From Cydia pomonella (taxonomy: Eukaryota > Arthropoda > Insecta > Lepidoptera > Tortricidae), in NCBI RefSeq assembly GCF_033807575.1, contig NC_084711.1, positions 8,866,001 to 8,930,000 of the forward strand: 64,000 nucleotides of DNA. The letters run 5' to 3'. The translations under genes and the position numbers were made by a program. This document shows, piece after piece, positions 1 to 12,938 of this stretch. Below the pieces are notes generated by a model. The model was given only the letters and a program-made list of their open reading frames with translations, did no database searches and had not been told where the DNA came from. Numbering within the stretch: position 1 is the first letter of the stretch; each line of letters opens with the position of its first letter.

Positions 1-1115
1 GCGGATACAGAATAAGTTTATTAGGTATATGTATATGAGGCAATACGGCGTATACCCGTTTTATCCGCTGATGTATCCGACATTGTTTATTTTAGGCATG
101 GTCGGATACAATCAGTTGAAAGTCAGAAGGGAGCTAGCACTCGTTACATATATCTTTAAACTGCTTAGGGGAAAGATATACAATGCGGATATATTGGGGT
201 CGGTGGGTATTTGTGTTCCGCGCTCTTGTGTGGCGCGCCGTCAGCCCGGGCTGCTGGCCGCGCCGCGCGGGCGCACCAAGTTGCTGCGCGAGGCGCCGAT
301 GACACGCGCCGTGCGTACCCTGAACATCATAGCCACACATATAGACCTATTTTCATGTACGATGAGTGAATTCACAAAAGTAGCTGTATTAACTCTTTGT
401 TATATTGAATAGGTAGTATGTAGGTTAAAAATTTAGTTGTTAGATATAGGTACTTGTTTTTTGTTTGTTTGTATATTTAATTTGTTGCTACATTATCGCA
501 TTGGGTACAGCCTGTAATGATAATTGTATGTGTGGAAATAAAAAAAAATAAAAAAAAAAATAAAACAAATTTAGTTTTGCCCCGTACGAACAGCTCAGTG
601 GTCGATCCCCAAGTCGTGTCCTGCGAGCAAATTTGCCACTGTTGGTAGGTATTAACGTCATACTCTGCGATTTTCAATCTTATCCCAATCGTGTAATTTC
701 TATCAGGAAAAAGATACAAATGTTATAATCGAAATACCCCTAGTGTTCGGTTATAACATTATTATATTTAACATTATTTTTAAATTTAAATAAGGCCGTT
801 TATCGTGCCTTAGGATTTACACACTTGCGTCTACCCAGCAAAATTCACGAGGTAAGATTGACGTAGAATGTGTTTTTTTTTAATACCAAAACGCATACCC
901 CGGAGGGATAAAAGTAAAATACCTACATATTTAGCTAATTTTTTTTTTAGTTTAAGGTTCACTTGAGAGTCAATGCTGAGTTTGTAACGTTAGGAAACCG
1001 AGATACTGATGATCATCAATAAGTCAATAACGTACAGCATTCATATTCACGATTTTAGAAACTATAGGTCGATCTTGCTTGACTTAAAATACCTACGTAG
1101 AAGGACTTTCCTCAT
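1..1115. other. Intergenic, with a GC-rich patch
   Basis: AT-rich except 195-325, which is strongly GC-rich. A 127-codon open frame (29-412, +) crosses the patch but has no recognisable domain. CGGATACA-like motifs recur at the left end and look repetitive. Confidence 0.5.
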
Positions 1116-1229
1116 ATGGTTTGCTTACCCCGAGCAAAATATAGTATGTTTCCCTTACCCAACCTGACCTTATCGATATCATTTTATCGACACATACCTA
1201 CTCGTGACTATTTTTTCTTTGCTATTCCT

Positions 1230-1346
1230 GCGTTGGCAGCATGGTTCCATTTTTATGACTTGTCACTGTGCCCGTCACTTTCACGCTTAGGTATATTGTT
1301 AGAACGTGACAGACATGGTGACAAATTATAAAGAGCCGACCATATT
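1230..1346 (-). repeat. GTCGGCTCTTTAT repeat, copy 1
   Basis: A ~115-bp non-coding repeat; the reverse complement matches 38311-38416 and 59920-60030 from GTCGGCTCTTTATCAT to ATGGAACCATGCTGCCA. Confidence 0.65.
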
Positions 1347-1848
1347 AGCCCCACTGGTATCATTTTATCTGTCAATGTCATGTCAATTTAGTTCGCCTGA
1401 TTCTGGAGGCAAGTTTAGAAGGTATATAAAAATTTTCAAACATACCTTTATATTTTGTATTACGGTGGTTTGAATGAAACACTACGCATCTCATAAAAAA
1501 CCGTCCCGTCTTATCTCAACGCACCTTACATTTATTATGTAAACGCAATGAAGTAATTTGTATTTATGAGACTTATGTAAATAATTATTATTCAGATGAG
1601 AAAATAAGTGCCATAAAAATCAAGCGTACTATTATTGTTTAATTTATCACCTACAACTTAATGCAAATTACCTACTGGGTGTGATGAACTGATGAACTAA
1701 CTCTACATACAACGAAAGATCAATGACATAGCTTACAAGCTTTTATCGAAGATAAAACAAGCTGCTTGGCGCTGAAAGGAAAAAATCCGGAAGAGAAGCC
1801 AATACATTGAGAAGATGGTACTTTTAGCTGGAGAATCCGGAAAAACCA

Positions 1849-2068
1849 GAAGCTTGGATACTTGGTGTTTTAACCAAACATGGGGGTGAACAAGTCAACA
1901 AGATTCTGATGGCTTGAACATCTCAAGATGATGCCGGCAGATAGGGTGGCTAAAAGGGCCTACGTGGGACGCCCAGATTGATAACCATCTGGTGGCCTTA
2001 AGTACCGCTGGAGGGATCAGGTTTAGAGAGATCTACTCGGCCTGAGCGCAGAAAAGTGCGTGGGGTGA
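1849..2068 (+). pseudogene. Decayed RTE-like reverse transcriptase C-terminus
   Basis: About 1915-2068 reads WLEHLKMMPADRVAKRAYVGRP, two stops, then KYRWRDQV, a stop and RDLLGLSAEK. This is the RLRWLGHLERM..VAKRAY end of an RTE-type protein with several stops. Boundaries are uncertain and no target duplication was found. Confidence 0.65.
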
Positions 2069-2309
2069 AGGTTATTGAATAAACACATTTAGGTAGTTAA
2101 TATTTCATAATAATATGTGTGTCGTAGTCGTGGTCAAAACTCGTGGGTTCAAATCTTGGTTGTGCTGTACAAAGCAGAAACAATCATTTTCGAAAAAAAT
2201 GCAAAAATATTACCTACTAAAATTTCGGTCAGGATCCTTATCACACCCAGACAAGAGGTTAACGTTTGCAAAGAAGAGTGAAATCGTAGCAGAAGAGCTC
2301 ATAGTTTAA

Positions 2310-3388
2310 CTTTGAGAATATCTATGTTATGTCTACAATTCTCAGAATGCCAGCAATAAAAGAAAACTCGAGGTATGTACACAATCGCAGCCCGCAGGCT
2401 CCCCTATACACGCGGGTATTTCCTGATTGGGCATTCATTTCCTCTAATAAAACACAAGGAAAATTACACTTATCTTGAGATAACTGGAATAACTTGAATT
2501 AAAATTTTCCGCGTATTATCTATAGTTGTATCGATACTTAACTTCCCTCTTACATGATAGGAAATGCAGCATGACAGCTTTGCTAAAAATATTTTGCTTT
2601 ATTTTTCTGATTTACGAGTAGGTACCTATTTTAATACTTTTGATTCTCCGAAATGCTAAGGTATATTACTCCAAATATTGACAGTCTAAAGACTTGCTTA
2701 GGAAACCTAAACCTGCCTAAATATTATCTTAAGACCTAAGGAATTGTTTGTTTTTTTTTTTTTGTTTTGCATCAAAATTGTACACCAAATAAATCTATAG
2801 GAACTTTATAATTTTCATGTAAATACGTATTCATACTTAGTAATAATACTACCCAATGTATGTCGTTCGACCGGACAAACAAACGAACCTTAGTCACGTG
2901 TTTTGGCAACTGGCTGGCCACGTGTCGTAAATAGGTTCGCATTGAGATGCAATGCCCTAAGCCCGAGTGCATGCAAAACAAATATTTATCTTCAATAAGC
3001 TTACGGCGCATTCGCACTAAGATCAAAGACCTGTCTAGGACGCAGACATATATCAGAGTAGACAACTGATATGTTTGTTCATCAAAGCGTTCAAATTAAA
3101 GATATGGATTAGTTGGATACCTAATTCATTGCTATGCAAAACAAGTAAAGTACCTACCATTTTTCAGTCTGTTCTTATGTAGGTTGAAAGAAAAGTCATC
3201 CCAATATGGATTTTTATTAACATTTTGTCGTGACTAGTAGGTACTTAAGTGTCTTTAAATTATAGTGATAATACTCAAAGGGTAAAGTAATGTATATTGC
3301 TGTTATTAGTTTAATAAATTGTGTCAGAAGCTGACATTTTTAACATAAGCTGTACTGAGACAGCTATATATAAATAAATAAAAATGAT
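2310..3388. other. Intergenic, nothing recognised
   Basis: AT-rich. A 97-codon minus-strand frame at 2772-3065 has no domain. Poly(T) at 2749-2763. Confidence 0.5.
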
Positions 3389-3635
3389 TATAGGACATTA
3401 TTACACAAATTGACTAAGTCCCACAGTAAGCTTAATAAGGCTTGTGTTGAGGGTACTTAGACAACGATATATATAATATATAAATATTTATAAATACTTA
3501 AATACATAGAAAACACCCATGACTCAGGAACAAATATCCATGCTCATCACACGAATAAATGCCCTTACCAGGATTTGAACCCGGGACCATCAGCTTCGTA
3601 GGCAGGGTCACTACCCACTAGGCCTTACCGGAAAA
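3389..3635 (-). repeat. tRNA-derived SINE, copy 1
   Basis: Read on the minus strand, the 5' head has an A-box-like GGCCTAGTGGGTAG and a B box GGTTCAAATCC, followed by a ~170-bp tail ending in AATGTCCTATAATC. The same element is at 31927-32148 and, on the other strand, 44338-44567. Confidence 0.75.
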
Positions 3636-3649
3636 TGGAAAATAAATCC

Positions 3650-3790
3650 CTGGTGGGCTAGCGTTAAGAGTGTGCGATTTGCAATCCGGAGGTCACGGGT
3701 TCAACTTCAAACCCTGGCCCGTATCAATGAGTTTTTCGGAACTTATAGCCCATGGAATCGGTACATTATACCTAACATCCAATGAGGTAG
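3650..3790 (+). repeat. Second type of tRNA-derived SINE
   Basis: GGGCTAGCGTTAAGAGTGTG is A-box-like and GTCACGGGTTCAACTTC is B-box-like, followed by AATGAGTTTTTCGGAACTTA. It directly follows the first SINE. It is a common lepidopteran SINE style from recollection; the 3' end is not clear. Confidence 0.5.
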
Positions 3791-4041
3791 TTCTGTTTTT
3801 TTAATATGTTGGTAGCTATGAAATGGTAATAACAAATCCAAGTTTTTATAGAAAGCCCTTGGGATCATTGTAAATTACATGAAAATCCATTTAATTTTAG
3901 GTCTTTTTTCAGTTTTTGTAAAAAATTTCCACCGAGAACCGGAGTTACGGCAAAAGTCACTATGCACACTTTCAAGAAGATGAAATTTGCAATTAATTGA
4001 CAATATATAGTCTTAGTAGGCCAAATAGTTTCTAAAATACG

Positions 4042-4290
4042 GCTTCTAAACTATTTGCTAAATTTTGAACTAACTGTAACTGCAAAAAAGGTTGTGCCAG
4101 CAGTTGTGGTTGCAGGAAAGCAGCACTGAAATGCTCAACTGTTTGCAACTACTGCAATGTTCAATCCTGCGAGAATATACCAGATCGGAGATGTGTGCCG
4201 ACATTGAAAAACCATTAATTGATAACCCACCATCCGATGACGATTTCGATCTGCCTGATCAGGTTGACGAAGAAATGCTACCACACACGC
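4042..4290 (+). pseudogene. Relic of a CXC-like cysteine-rich protein
   Basis: The frame through 4072-4170 reads NCNCKKGCASSCGCRK, then LKCSTVCNYC and SCEN. Its cysteine spacing is close to the CXC (tesmin/TSO1-type) zinc module, CNCKKS.C...C.C...C...C..C.N. After a frameshift near 4195 an acidic stretch follows, DNPPSDDDFDLPDQVDEEM, ending near 4280. No longer domain is visible. I do not know the parent protein; similar modules occur both in host chromatin proteins and in mobile-element proteins, and the second seems more likely here. Confidence 0.45.
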
Positions 4291-4943
4291 TGGCCGCAAA
4301 AGTAGTGCTGTGGATCCAAAGGACAAGCCTGGTCCATCAAAGATATACAAGAGATACGAGTTATAACAAGTTCCCTCACTGTACTGTATATTATACACAC
4401 GATGATCAGAAGGGCTTTCGAGGTGGAAAACTTGAATTTGTCATTACTATTTCATCACTAATAATATATACAAAAAACAGAACACCTTATTTGATGTAAG
4501 GCAACACCTCTTTTTTGGTACGATTTCGATTTACGAAATATCATTTGATATTTACCAGTCGTTTTTCGGTGAAGGAAAACATCATGAGTAAACCGGACTA
4601 ATCCCAATAAGGCCTAGTTTACCCACTGGGTTGAAAGGTCACATGGCAGGCGCTTTTGTGAAAACTAGTGCCTACGCCAATTCTTGGAATTAGTTGCCAA
4701 GCGGACCCCAGGCTCTCATGAGCCGTGGCAAAATGCCGGGACAACGCGAGGAAGAAGTGACACAGGGTTAACATAAATTTACCACATTCTAAAAATTAAT
4801 GACAATAATAAACAAATAAAAAAATACATTTTTTGAACTTTTATTATAATCACCGTGTTATTTGAAATTCACCCGTACGTATGTAAAATGTACAATGATA
4901 AGAGTACAAATGAAGAATAATAAAAAACGGCAATAAACAAAAA

Positions 4944-5120
4944 TGTGAGTCCCCCTTAAATATTTATTTTATTCCGTTTTTAGTATTTGTTGTTACAGCG
5001 GCAACAAAAATACATAATCTGTAGATATTTCAACTGGCTAACTATCACGGTTCATGAGATCCTGGTGACAGACGGACGGGCGGACGGATGGACAGCGAAG
5101 TCGCAGTAATAGGGTCTCGT
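4944..5120 (-). mobile_element. GGGTTCCG-family repeat, 5' part, reversed
   Basis: It matches the reverse complement of 58660-58860, with the GGACGGGCGGACGG run at 5074-5090. At 5120 it runs directly into the repeat that starts ACCGACTTCAAAC, which suggests nesting. Confidence 0.6.
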
Positions 5121-5125
5121 TTGTC

Positions 5126-6320
5126 ACCGACTTCAAACATATCAGTTGGTAACGCATATACTTAAAAAAGGATAATATTTTTATTTTTTCCTTTTTGAAG
5201 TCGGTTTACTTTTTTTTGAAAAAAGTTTTTATTTTTCCATTTTTAGTGTTAAGGCATTGTTAAGAGCTGATGAGTGACGCGTGACGCATGAATGAAAAAC
5301 ACAATAATGTTTAACACGAAATTCGTTAACTTTAATAAATAATCAGGATTTTCCTCGAGTCCGTATGGGAAATCATTCCTGCCACTACTCTAAATCTAGC
5401 CTCCGCCCCGTCACTGACCCAATCCCTCAACCCCCCGATCACTCAACCTCACAGAACATCAACCCCTGATCACTGATACCCTTGACCCTGAACCACCAAA
5501 CCTTCAACCTCCATTCCCCGACCCCTCAACCTCAGACCATTTAATTCCTAATCCTAAGCTCCAATTCCTCAACTTCCAAACCCCGACCACTCATTTCCTA
5601 CCCCTCGATTCCTCAACTCCCAACCCTTCAGTCCCCGACCTATCAACTCACCGCCCCGCCCCCTCAACTCCCTAACCTCTCAAACCGTGACTCTTCAAGC
5701 CCCAACCCCTCAACCCGCAACCTGAGAGCCCCGTCTACCTTCACCACCACCGTCTACCTCACACACGTCTCACACCTACCCCTCACCTCTTATTTCGAAC
5801 ACCACATACATCAAAAATCATAATACACCCAATTATAAGAGGTAAGTATATCGCCCGTGGTCTTAGTAATGTATGTATATATGTATGTCACTTTATTGCA
5901 CATAAAAAGGTTAACATAAAACAGTCAAATTTTTTTTATCAGTAAGTAGCCTTACCATGAGTTTGACACTGACATATTCGCTAGCGTAACTTCCATCCTA
6001 TTAGTGCGAGCGAGATGTATAGAAAGGAAGTTACGAACACATCAGCTAAGATGTAGAGTTAAACTCGTGCTAAGGCTACAGTTGCGCTACATCGAATTGG
6101 TAGTATTCGAGAGGAAATGCTTGAGTTGCTTAAGGATATAGTCAAATCACCATACATGTGCCTTTAAAAATTGAGGAGTTCCCTCAATTCTTCATGGATT
6201 CTATCATCAGATCAGAACCAAAAATATTATGGGACCACCATGGAGGTAACTCCTTTCAAACAAAAAAAGAATTATTCAAATCAGACCACGGGTGACGGAG
6301 TAATCGGTGAACATACTACA
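5126..6320 (+). repeat. ACCGACTTCAAAC repeat with C-rich core, copy 1
   Basis: It starts ACCGACTTCAAACATATC and passes a GAAGTCGGTTTAC site and a C-rich, G-poor degenerate tract (5401-5770). It then has a GCGAGCGAGATGTATAG segment and ends near a GGAGTAATCGGTG segment. It matches 22955-23847 in order. No coding sequence is seen. Confidence 0.65.
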
Positions 6321-6525
6321 TTGAAATAATCATAGAGTTTACCGTGTCATGTTTATCTGGATACATGTCTGCGGGTATTAACGTGCTGCGTTAATTATGT
6401 CTAAGTGGGCATTGCACTATGGCGATGTTTAGGTTACATAAGGGAGGTGAGCGGCCGGCCTCGGGCCGGTCACCGTGTGGGTGAACCCACTGCAGACCAA
6501 CCGAGTTTTTTTTAATACGTCATAA

Positions 6526-7100
6526 ATGGTACGGAACCCTTTATGGACGAGTCCGACTCGCACTTGGCCGCTTTTTTGTACTATCCACAAAAATATTTCA
6601 ATAAATTAAGTTGCTAATTATAACATATTAGACCCAGGATAGTTAGCTTGAAAATAACGAACTAGATTTTTTTTAAGAAAAATTACTTGTGTCGCCCTTC
6701 CCTTCTTACTTTTCATCGTGAAAACAGTGAAGATAATAGAGAACTTCACAATGAAAACTATAAAAAACCCTTTTTACTGTTTTTAGGGTTACGTACCTCA
6801 AAAGGAATAAACGGAACTCTTATAGGATCACTCGTGCGTCTGTCTGTCCGTCTGCTCCGAAACTACTGGACCAATTAAGCTGAAATTTGGTACACATGGT
6901 CTTTCATTAAAAAGCAAAGTTTGGCAAAGTAATATCGTGTTACATATTAAATTGATCTCAAACATAATTATATTTTTATAATTTAGCATGCATAAGGTTA
7001 CACATTATTCAAGAAAATAGGCAATAAATTACCATTCCCCTCCCAACCCATTTTTCTCCGAAACTACTATTTTGAAAAAAATATACCTCAAGATGACAGG
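6526..7100 (+). mobile_element. GGGTTCCG-family fragments, 3' end then 5' part
   Basis: The 3' end of a copy (GTACGGAACCCTTTATGGA...CTTGGCCGC) lies at 6530-6575, and the 5' part of another (AGGGTTACGTACC, then CTGTCTGTCCGTC) starts at 6784. The stretch between them is AT-rich with nothing recognisable. Confidence 0.55.
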
Positions 7101-7239
7101 AAAACCTATAAGAAATCTAGTCAAGCGTGAGTCGTTTAAGAATAAAAATGCGGTTGTTTTAGGGACACAGCGAATTAATTTAATTAATTTATTAATTCGA
7201 TGACTGAAGGCCGCGCCCCGCGTAGAGCCGATGGCCAGG

Positions 7240-7372
7240 GCTATAACCGCGAAAATCGAAGTTCGTCAATAGCAGGCATTTTTCTCTGTCACTCTAATTA
7301 CATCTCAGTGAGAGTAAAAGAGAATGATTCCCGCAATTTGCGAATTTCTTTCGCGGTACGCCCCCAGAAGCG
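7240..7372. mobile_element. Imperfect foldback element
   Basis: CCGCGAAAATCGAAGTTCG at the left is roughly the inverse of GCGAATTTCTTTCGCGG at the right, with TTTCTCTGTCACTCT and AGAGTAAAAGAGAA facing each other in the middle. Confidence 0.5.
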
Positions 7373-8144
7373 GCCAAGAGCTTATCGACACAGCAACAAC
7401 TTACAGTTGCCAGCTTTACAATTCTGCGAGATGCCCAGCCTCATTGGCTCAGTGGCACCGAGGTAATGAGTGTGAACGTTTTTGGTGCCCACATAACTTT
7501 ATTTTACGCACGAGTTTCTTCAGTTTTTATGAGAATTACGTGTTGTAATTTGTAATTATTTTGACTAAAACTGAATACCGATAATATTACTTAGTGATTT
7601 GTTTTAATTTTTCTACAATGGGCAGTTATTTAAATTATATATCATTTTAATGCGTCTTGTTTACAATTGCCCAATAGTACATTATGATACAAGTGTGCTA
7701 AGTTGGTCATTACACACGAGTGCAGCTCGCGCGCAATAAGAAAGCCGATGTGTGTAATGACCAATGCATACGCGTTTCATACGACGTTTTTCAGCACACT
7801 TGCAAGGAAAAAAACAAAACTTATAAATTAGATTTTTTTTTTGTCAAAACAGTAAAAGTTTTTCAAAATGGTGACACAGTTTTAACATCGAATAATTGCA
7901 CCAAATAATTGCTAATATTTTCGTATTTCTATTCGACGGATGGAGGTCAAATCGATAAAATGTTATGTTTATTCATTAATGTAAGTACCTGGGCGACCGA
8001 GCTTTGCTCGGTTATAACTATTTATTGTAATATGGTGGTGTATAGGTGATAATCTTAACTACATTTTTTTACTAAATTAAACTTGTCTACAACAATAAAA
8101 ATTAAAAAATTATATATAAACTTGAACATATAAAAAAAAAACAA

Positions 8145-8230
8145 AAGTTAGTCACCGGGCGAAATTCGAACCCGTAACACTCGTTTAGCAGTCCGCGTCT
8201 TAACACGCTGAACCAGACGGACAGTGGCTG
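8145..8230 (-). repeat. tRNA-like SINE head
   Basis: On the minus strand, CTGGTTCAGCGTGTTAAG and then ACGGGTTCGAATTTCGCCC resemble A and B boxes at tRNA-like spacing. It does not fold as a complete tRNA with acceptor stem, so I call a SINE head and not a tRNA gene. Confidence 0.45.
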
Positions 8231-8760
8231 GCAAGACGAAATTAGCGACCATATTCTGCGTCGAAAGAAAAACGCATGAAAACTCGAAAACACGCGTTTT
8301 CCCAAACATAAGACTAATCTAGATCGATTGTTTACCCCCAAAAACCCCCATATACCAAATTTCAGCAAAATCGTTAGAGCCGTTTCCGAGATCCGGGAAA
8401 TGTATATATATATACATACAAGAATTGCTCGTTTAAAGGTATAAGATTTACGAGATAATTTAATCTATAAATTATGTTTGGTGTGATAAAACCTCTTTGA
8501 ACTAACATTTGAAACCTAATAGTTGATTAAAAAAAATTATTACTCGACCAAATTAAGAAGGCTCCGTTTCTATGCATATTATTAGCAATCAAATACCTTC
8601 CTAATTCAGTCGGATAATATAATGAAAAAGCACGAGTGTTTATAATATACTGAAAAAGCAAGCGTGTTTAATATCTAAGATTATGAGCCAAAAATCGGTG
8701 GAATAAAAATGCCGTTTTGAGCAAGTGTGTTGAAAAATAACATACATATACACTGGACAA

Positions 8761-9047
8761 AACGACAGTCTATGCCATACAGGGGATGACGATTAGAATT
8801 TTAGTATGTATGCTTGCATGCCATTATATCCATGCTTAATGTGTCATTTTACCCCTATATATATGGAAAAAAAAAATCATTCCTGTATATTTTTCTAAAT
8901 ATATCCTTTAAAATTGTTCGTATTTCATTAAAAAGCTGTGTTCTTCAATGAAGCTGTGATCAGTATTAATACCTGAAACTAAATATAATCACTTTAAATA
9001 ACGACATACGGTTCAAAAACAAAAAAAAACCGTGTCGTTTTGTCCGT
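8761..9047. mobile_element. Possible MITE with GGACAAAACGAC ends
   Basis: GGACAAAACGACAG near 8756 and GTGTCGTTTTGTCC near 9033 are inverted. The interior is AT-rich and non-coding. Exact ends are uncertain. Confidence 0.4.
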
Positions 9048-9314
9048 ATTTCCCCTATTTAAAATGTTGTTGACCTCATAAAGGTGATTCTTCGCCATTA
9101 GGCGAGCAGGTACCTAGCAGCAGGGTAGATGAACTCATGAACTTGAATTACGGCCACTCATTGTAATAATATTCTAAGAACACAAGTATTATATTTATTT
9201 CGTGGTAATGATTGGCAACGGCGATTTAGTAAAGTGCATTGACTGAATAATATATGCATAATACTGACTTAGCGTTTGCGTAGGTAAGTATTTAGATTAT
9301 TAAGATCACATCAT

Positions 9315-10146
9315 TAGGGTTCGGTACCAAAAAGGTACAAGAGGAACCCTTATGGTGCGACTCTGTCCGTCCGTCCGTCTGTCTGTCTGTCTGTCACATC
9401 GCTAAATATCTCGAGAGCCCTTAAGCTATTGATTTGGAATTTGGAATAGTTATGAACAACGCTAACCCAGACACATTGAAAGTATTTTTTTTTATTAACT
9501 ATGGAAAATGACTAATATGAAGAGGGGGCGAAATTTCAAAGTCTAGTGACTAGGTCAAGTGGGGTATCATTTGATAGAGCTCAAATTGTACATTCCAAAA
9601 CACTTTTTTTGTTTTTCATAGAGAAAAAAATATTTATAAAGGAAAATGTGAAAAAAATACCGTTCGCCCCTTATCTCAGAAGTTTACCGACGAAAAATTA
9701 TGAAATTTATACATAATGATAACATTACTATAGATTTCACAGGAAAATTATAATCAGAGAATCTTGGTAACTTTTTTTTAATTTACAAAAACCTTTCCGA
9801 ATTCAGTTTGCAATTTAACCAACGTTACGTGTGTTTATTACACCTGAAATTTCTATGAGACATTAATATAAATAAATATATATATTTTTTAATGAAATAA
9901 ATGTTAATCAATTTCTACACCCTTTTTTAAAATAAAATCAATTTTTGAAATCGGTTCACATGATAGAGAATTATCCTCGAAAAACAACATACGTGCATTA
10001 CATCGCGCAAATTAATTAGTAATTTCTGTATAGGTACTACTGTTCAAAAGTTTTTCGCCTTTATACTTACACGAGATAATTCAAAGTTTGTACGGAACCC
10101 TCGGTGCGCGAATAAAACGAACTCGCACTTGACCGGTTTTTTTTTC
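9315..10146 (+). mobile_element. GGGTTCCG-family repeat, full copy, diverged
   Basis: It begins TAGGGTTCGGTACC, has CCGT/CTGT tetramers at 9367-9393, and ends TACGGAACCCTCGG...CTTGACCGGTTTT. Its ends match those of the copies at 57104 and 48264, while the middle differs. Confidence 0.65.
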
Positions 10147-10149
10147 ATT

Positions 10150-12938
10150 TGTTTGATCTTTGCTCTCTAGTATTTATGTGCCTACTGCCTCAATTTTATT
10201 ACGTAATGGGTTAAATCTAATAAGATACCTACATTACAACTCTGTTTTTTGTGAGATTTACGTACTTTTATATACCTACTGTAGTAAAATATTGATGACA
10301 TGCATAGTAATGGTCTTTTCGAAAGTTTGACAATCTACGTATTACCATTATCACCTATTTTAGCATGTGTCTACTGAAATATTTTTACTAAGCTCCTGTT
10401 CCTTGGTTTCAATACATACAGTGGGAATAATACTTTCTCGGTATTTTTGACGTTGGTTAGGCATGACTGACTACTCTTTTGAGCTCGCGTAGCAGGCATG
10501 GACGGACGCCTGGTAGGACTTGTTTAACTTTAAAATTCATTTATACCTTTTATTATTTTATTATTTTATTACACATTAGATATTTAGTATATTATATTAA
10601 GTGGTGGACTTAAAGCCTTAAGGCATTCTCTACCAGTCAACCACTGGGTCAAAAAGGTGCAGGCTTTTCGTTACGGAACCTTAAAACATACTACATAAGT
10701 GAATGCGCTTCTGTGGGTACAAGCTCTGCGGGCTTTCGATATTTTTTTGCATGTCGTGATAAGTATATTTGCACCCATACTGAAAAACATTGAATGAATT
10801 AACAACCAGCATTTAAAGGAGGACCTGCAATTATCAGAAAATCGTGACTTATGTCTTTAAACAATGAAAGAGGTGTAACTTGTCTCAAAAGTGTTGAGAC
10901 ATCCAGTAACAACTCTTCTAATAAACTATGGTAAGTAATGTTTCGGTCATATAGGTCAGGCGAGTCGGCGGAACACCCACTGCCATTTAAAGGTAGACTT
11001 CCGTATCCAGTACCGACTGCAGCAAGAGACAAGTTGCTGTTGCAATATTTGTTGGCTTGAACCAAAGTGTCAACGACCTCAGCGTCGTCGCCTTAAAGTT
11101 TGTCTTCTAAATAGTAAGCGAACGTTTTGGTGTACCATAGGGTGCTTTATAATAATTCCGAAAAAGGCATAATTGCAGCATAAGTTGTCTAAAAATAAGA
11201 GTAGCTACGGTCTGTGACGTAGGCACATATATCCCAAATTAAAAAAGTAGCCTATTAGTTATGCCGTAATTTAGCTAATTTTCTTGTAATATTTAGTGTA
11301 CTTAATCACATCACACACAAACACTACCTAATACCAACACTTGCAAAGTAAACACTCACACTTGAAATTGTAACTATAATATTTTAATTTAGTGGCTTGA
11401 GGAAGAGGAGGAGAGGATACCCCGAAAATGCCTGCTGTTTGTCTGTTGAGCGGTCACCACGATATATGCCTAGAGCCTAGTGTGGGATAATACTTCCTTT
11501 TTTAATGTTCATAAGAACTGAAACATGTCGAATACTCAAATAAGCAAGAGCAATCGAGCGTTGATCTGACACACACATCGCATGTTGATGCGGGTGAAAA
11601 ACGTGACTAAGCACCTACGCGAATTTTTTATACCTACACTAAAAGCATTTTTCGGGTGTATACCTCTAGAAATTCCAACATTGATTATTAAAGAGTATTT
11701 TCTTATGAATTAGAAAGCAACTACATGTAGGTTCCAAATAAATATAATTATTACTAGAGCCAAGAAAATATCCTTACGAAAAATAATGTTTATGCAACAT
11801 ATCTATGGAATAATCCAACAGTTAGTTTCTAGTGTCCTTGTTTGTGGGTAGCTCACTCCTAATGATAAACTTCCGGATGACCTCAGCTTATCTCATGAAA
11901 GTCTTCTAGAAGCGGTCAGTTAAAAACAGTAGGTCAAGAGTTACTCGCTTGCGATCGCTTTGGGCGGGAGGGTGCCTTTACGTTTCACTTTCGCCGCAGG
12001 CGCAGCGGTCCGCTGGGTCGTTGCCCCCCTGTCCTCGTCCGCGTGCCGATTAGATAATTTTTCGCGCTACGTTGTCAAAATACTCATGACCTAATGGTAC
12101 AGTGAGCGCGGCCGTTGAACCCGCGAGCGCTGCGCCCGCGCCTTGCGCTGCGAGTCGACACAGAGTACGAATTAGGAATACTTATCGGTAGAAATAGACA
12201 ATCTCGTTTCAGTTTCATGGCAGCGTGGCTATGTCAAAATAAGGATTATTACTTAATTCTAATTAACCAGTTCATTAAACTTTGCCGATTCGACAAATCT
12301 ACGTTGACATGAAAACAAAATGAGATTAGGTAGGTAAGACTATTTATTTGTAGGTCAAATATTTATCGCGTCCTAATAATTGATATCGGTAAAAAACACA
12401 TACACACACACAATATGTTAGGAAAACAAGTAGATATCAGAAGCCGATAAAAACGAAAAACAACCTCTCATCGCCTGTCAAAGAAGAGGCGTTCTTACTG
12501 CAAGCATGTTTTAAGTTTCCAAAGGCAACATTCGATATTGTTTTTATACAATTTAAATATACAATACACAAATAATCGTAAATAAAGATACTTAGGTAAT
12601 AATAGTACAATGTTTTATATTTACAATTGTTTCTGTCTTATAGAACATGCATAAAAAAATACTTGTTTTTCTTATTTTTTCGCAACTGTCACACACTGTC
12701 TGTACGTACGTGTACGTCGTTCGATACACGTACGGAAATGTCATTCTTCACTCGTCCCGAGTCTTGACATACTTAAGTAATGACATACTTTCCGCACTAG
12801 CATCGAAATGTATTAACCCAAGCAGAAACGGTCACGGTTCGCTCGCGCTTCGCACTTGCTCGATTAATGGTTGCCCGCTGTCAGGAAATAAAATTTACAG
12901 AAAAGGCAAGATCAAACCTGTTTATGCGTTTTCAACTA
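10150..12938. other. Intergenic, with a GC-rich patch at 11940-12165
   Basis: Mostly AT-rich; no gene recognised. The patch at 11940-12165 (TTTGGGCGGGAGG, GCGCAGCGGTCCGC, CCGCGAGCGCTGCGCC) stands out and could be a promoter or 5' non-coding exon. Confidence 0.45.

Noticed and set aside
29..412. A 127-residue protein gene at the left edge
   Set aside because: No domain; the frame crosses repeat-like AT-rich sequence and a GC-rich patch, and the opposite strand is open too.
3560..3640. A minus-strand tRNA gene
   Set aside because: A and B boxes are present, but the same unit recurs with an identical long tail at 31927 and 44338, so it is a SINE.
5401..5770. A CRISPR-like or regular satellite array
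   Set aside because: The words are degenerate with no fixed period or spacer structure, and the DNA is eukaryotic.
7200..7548. Two overlapping plus-strand frames of 88 and 74 codons
   Set aside because: They run through a foldback repeat; the translation shows no domain.
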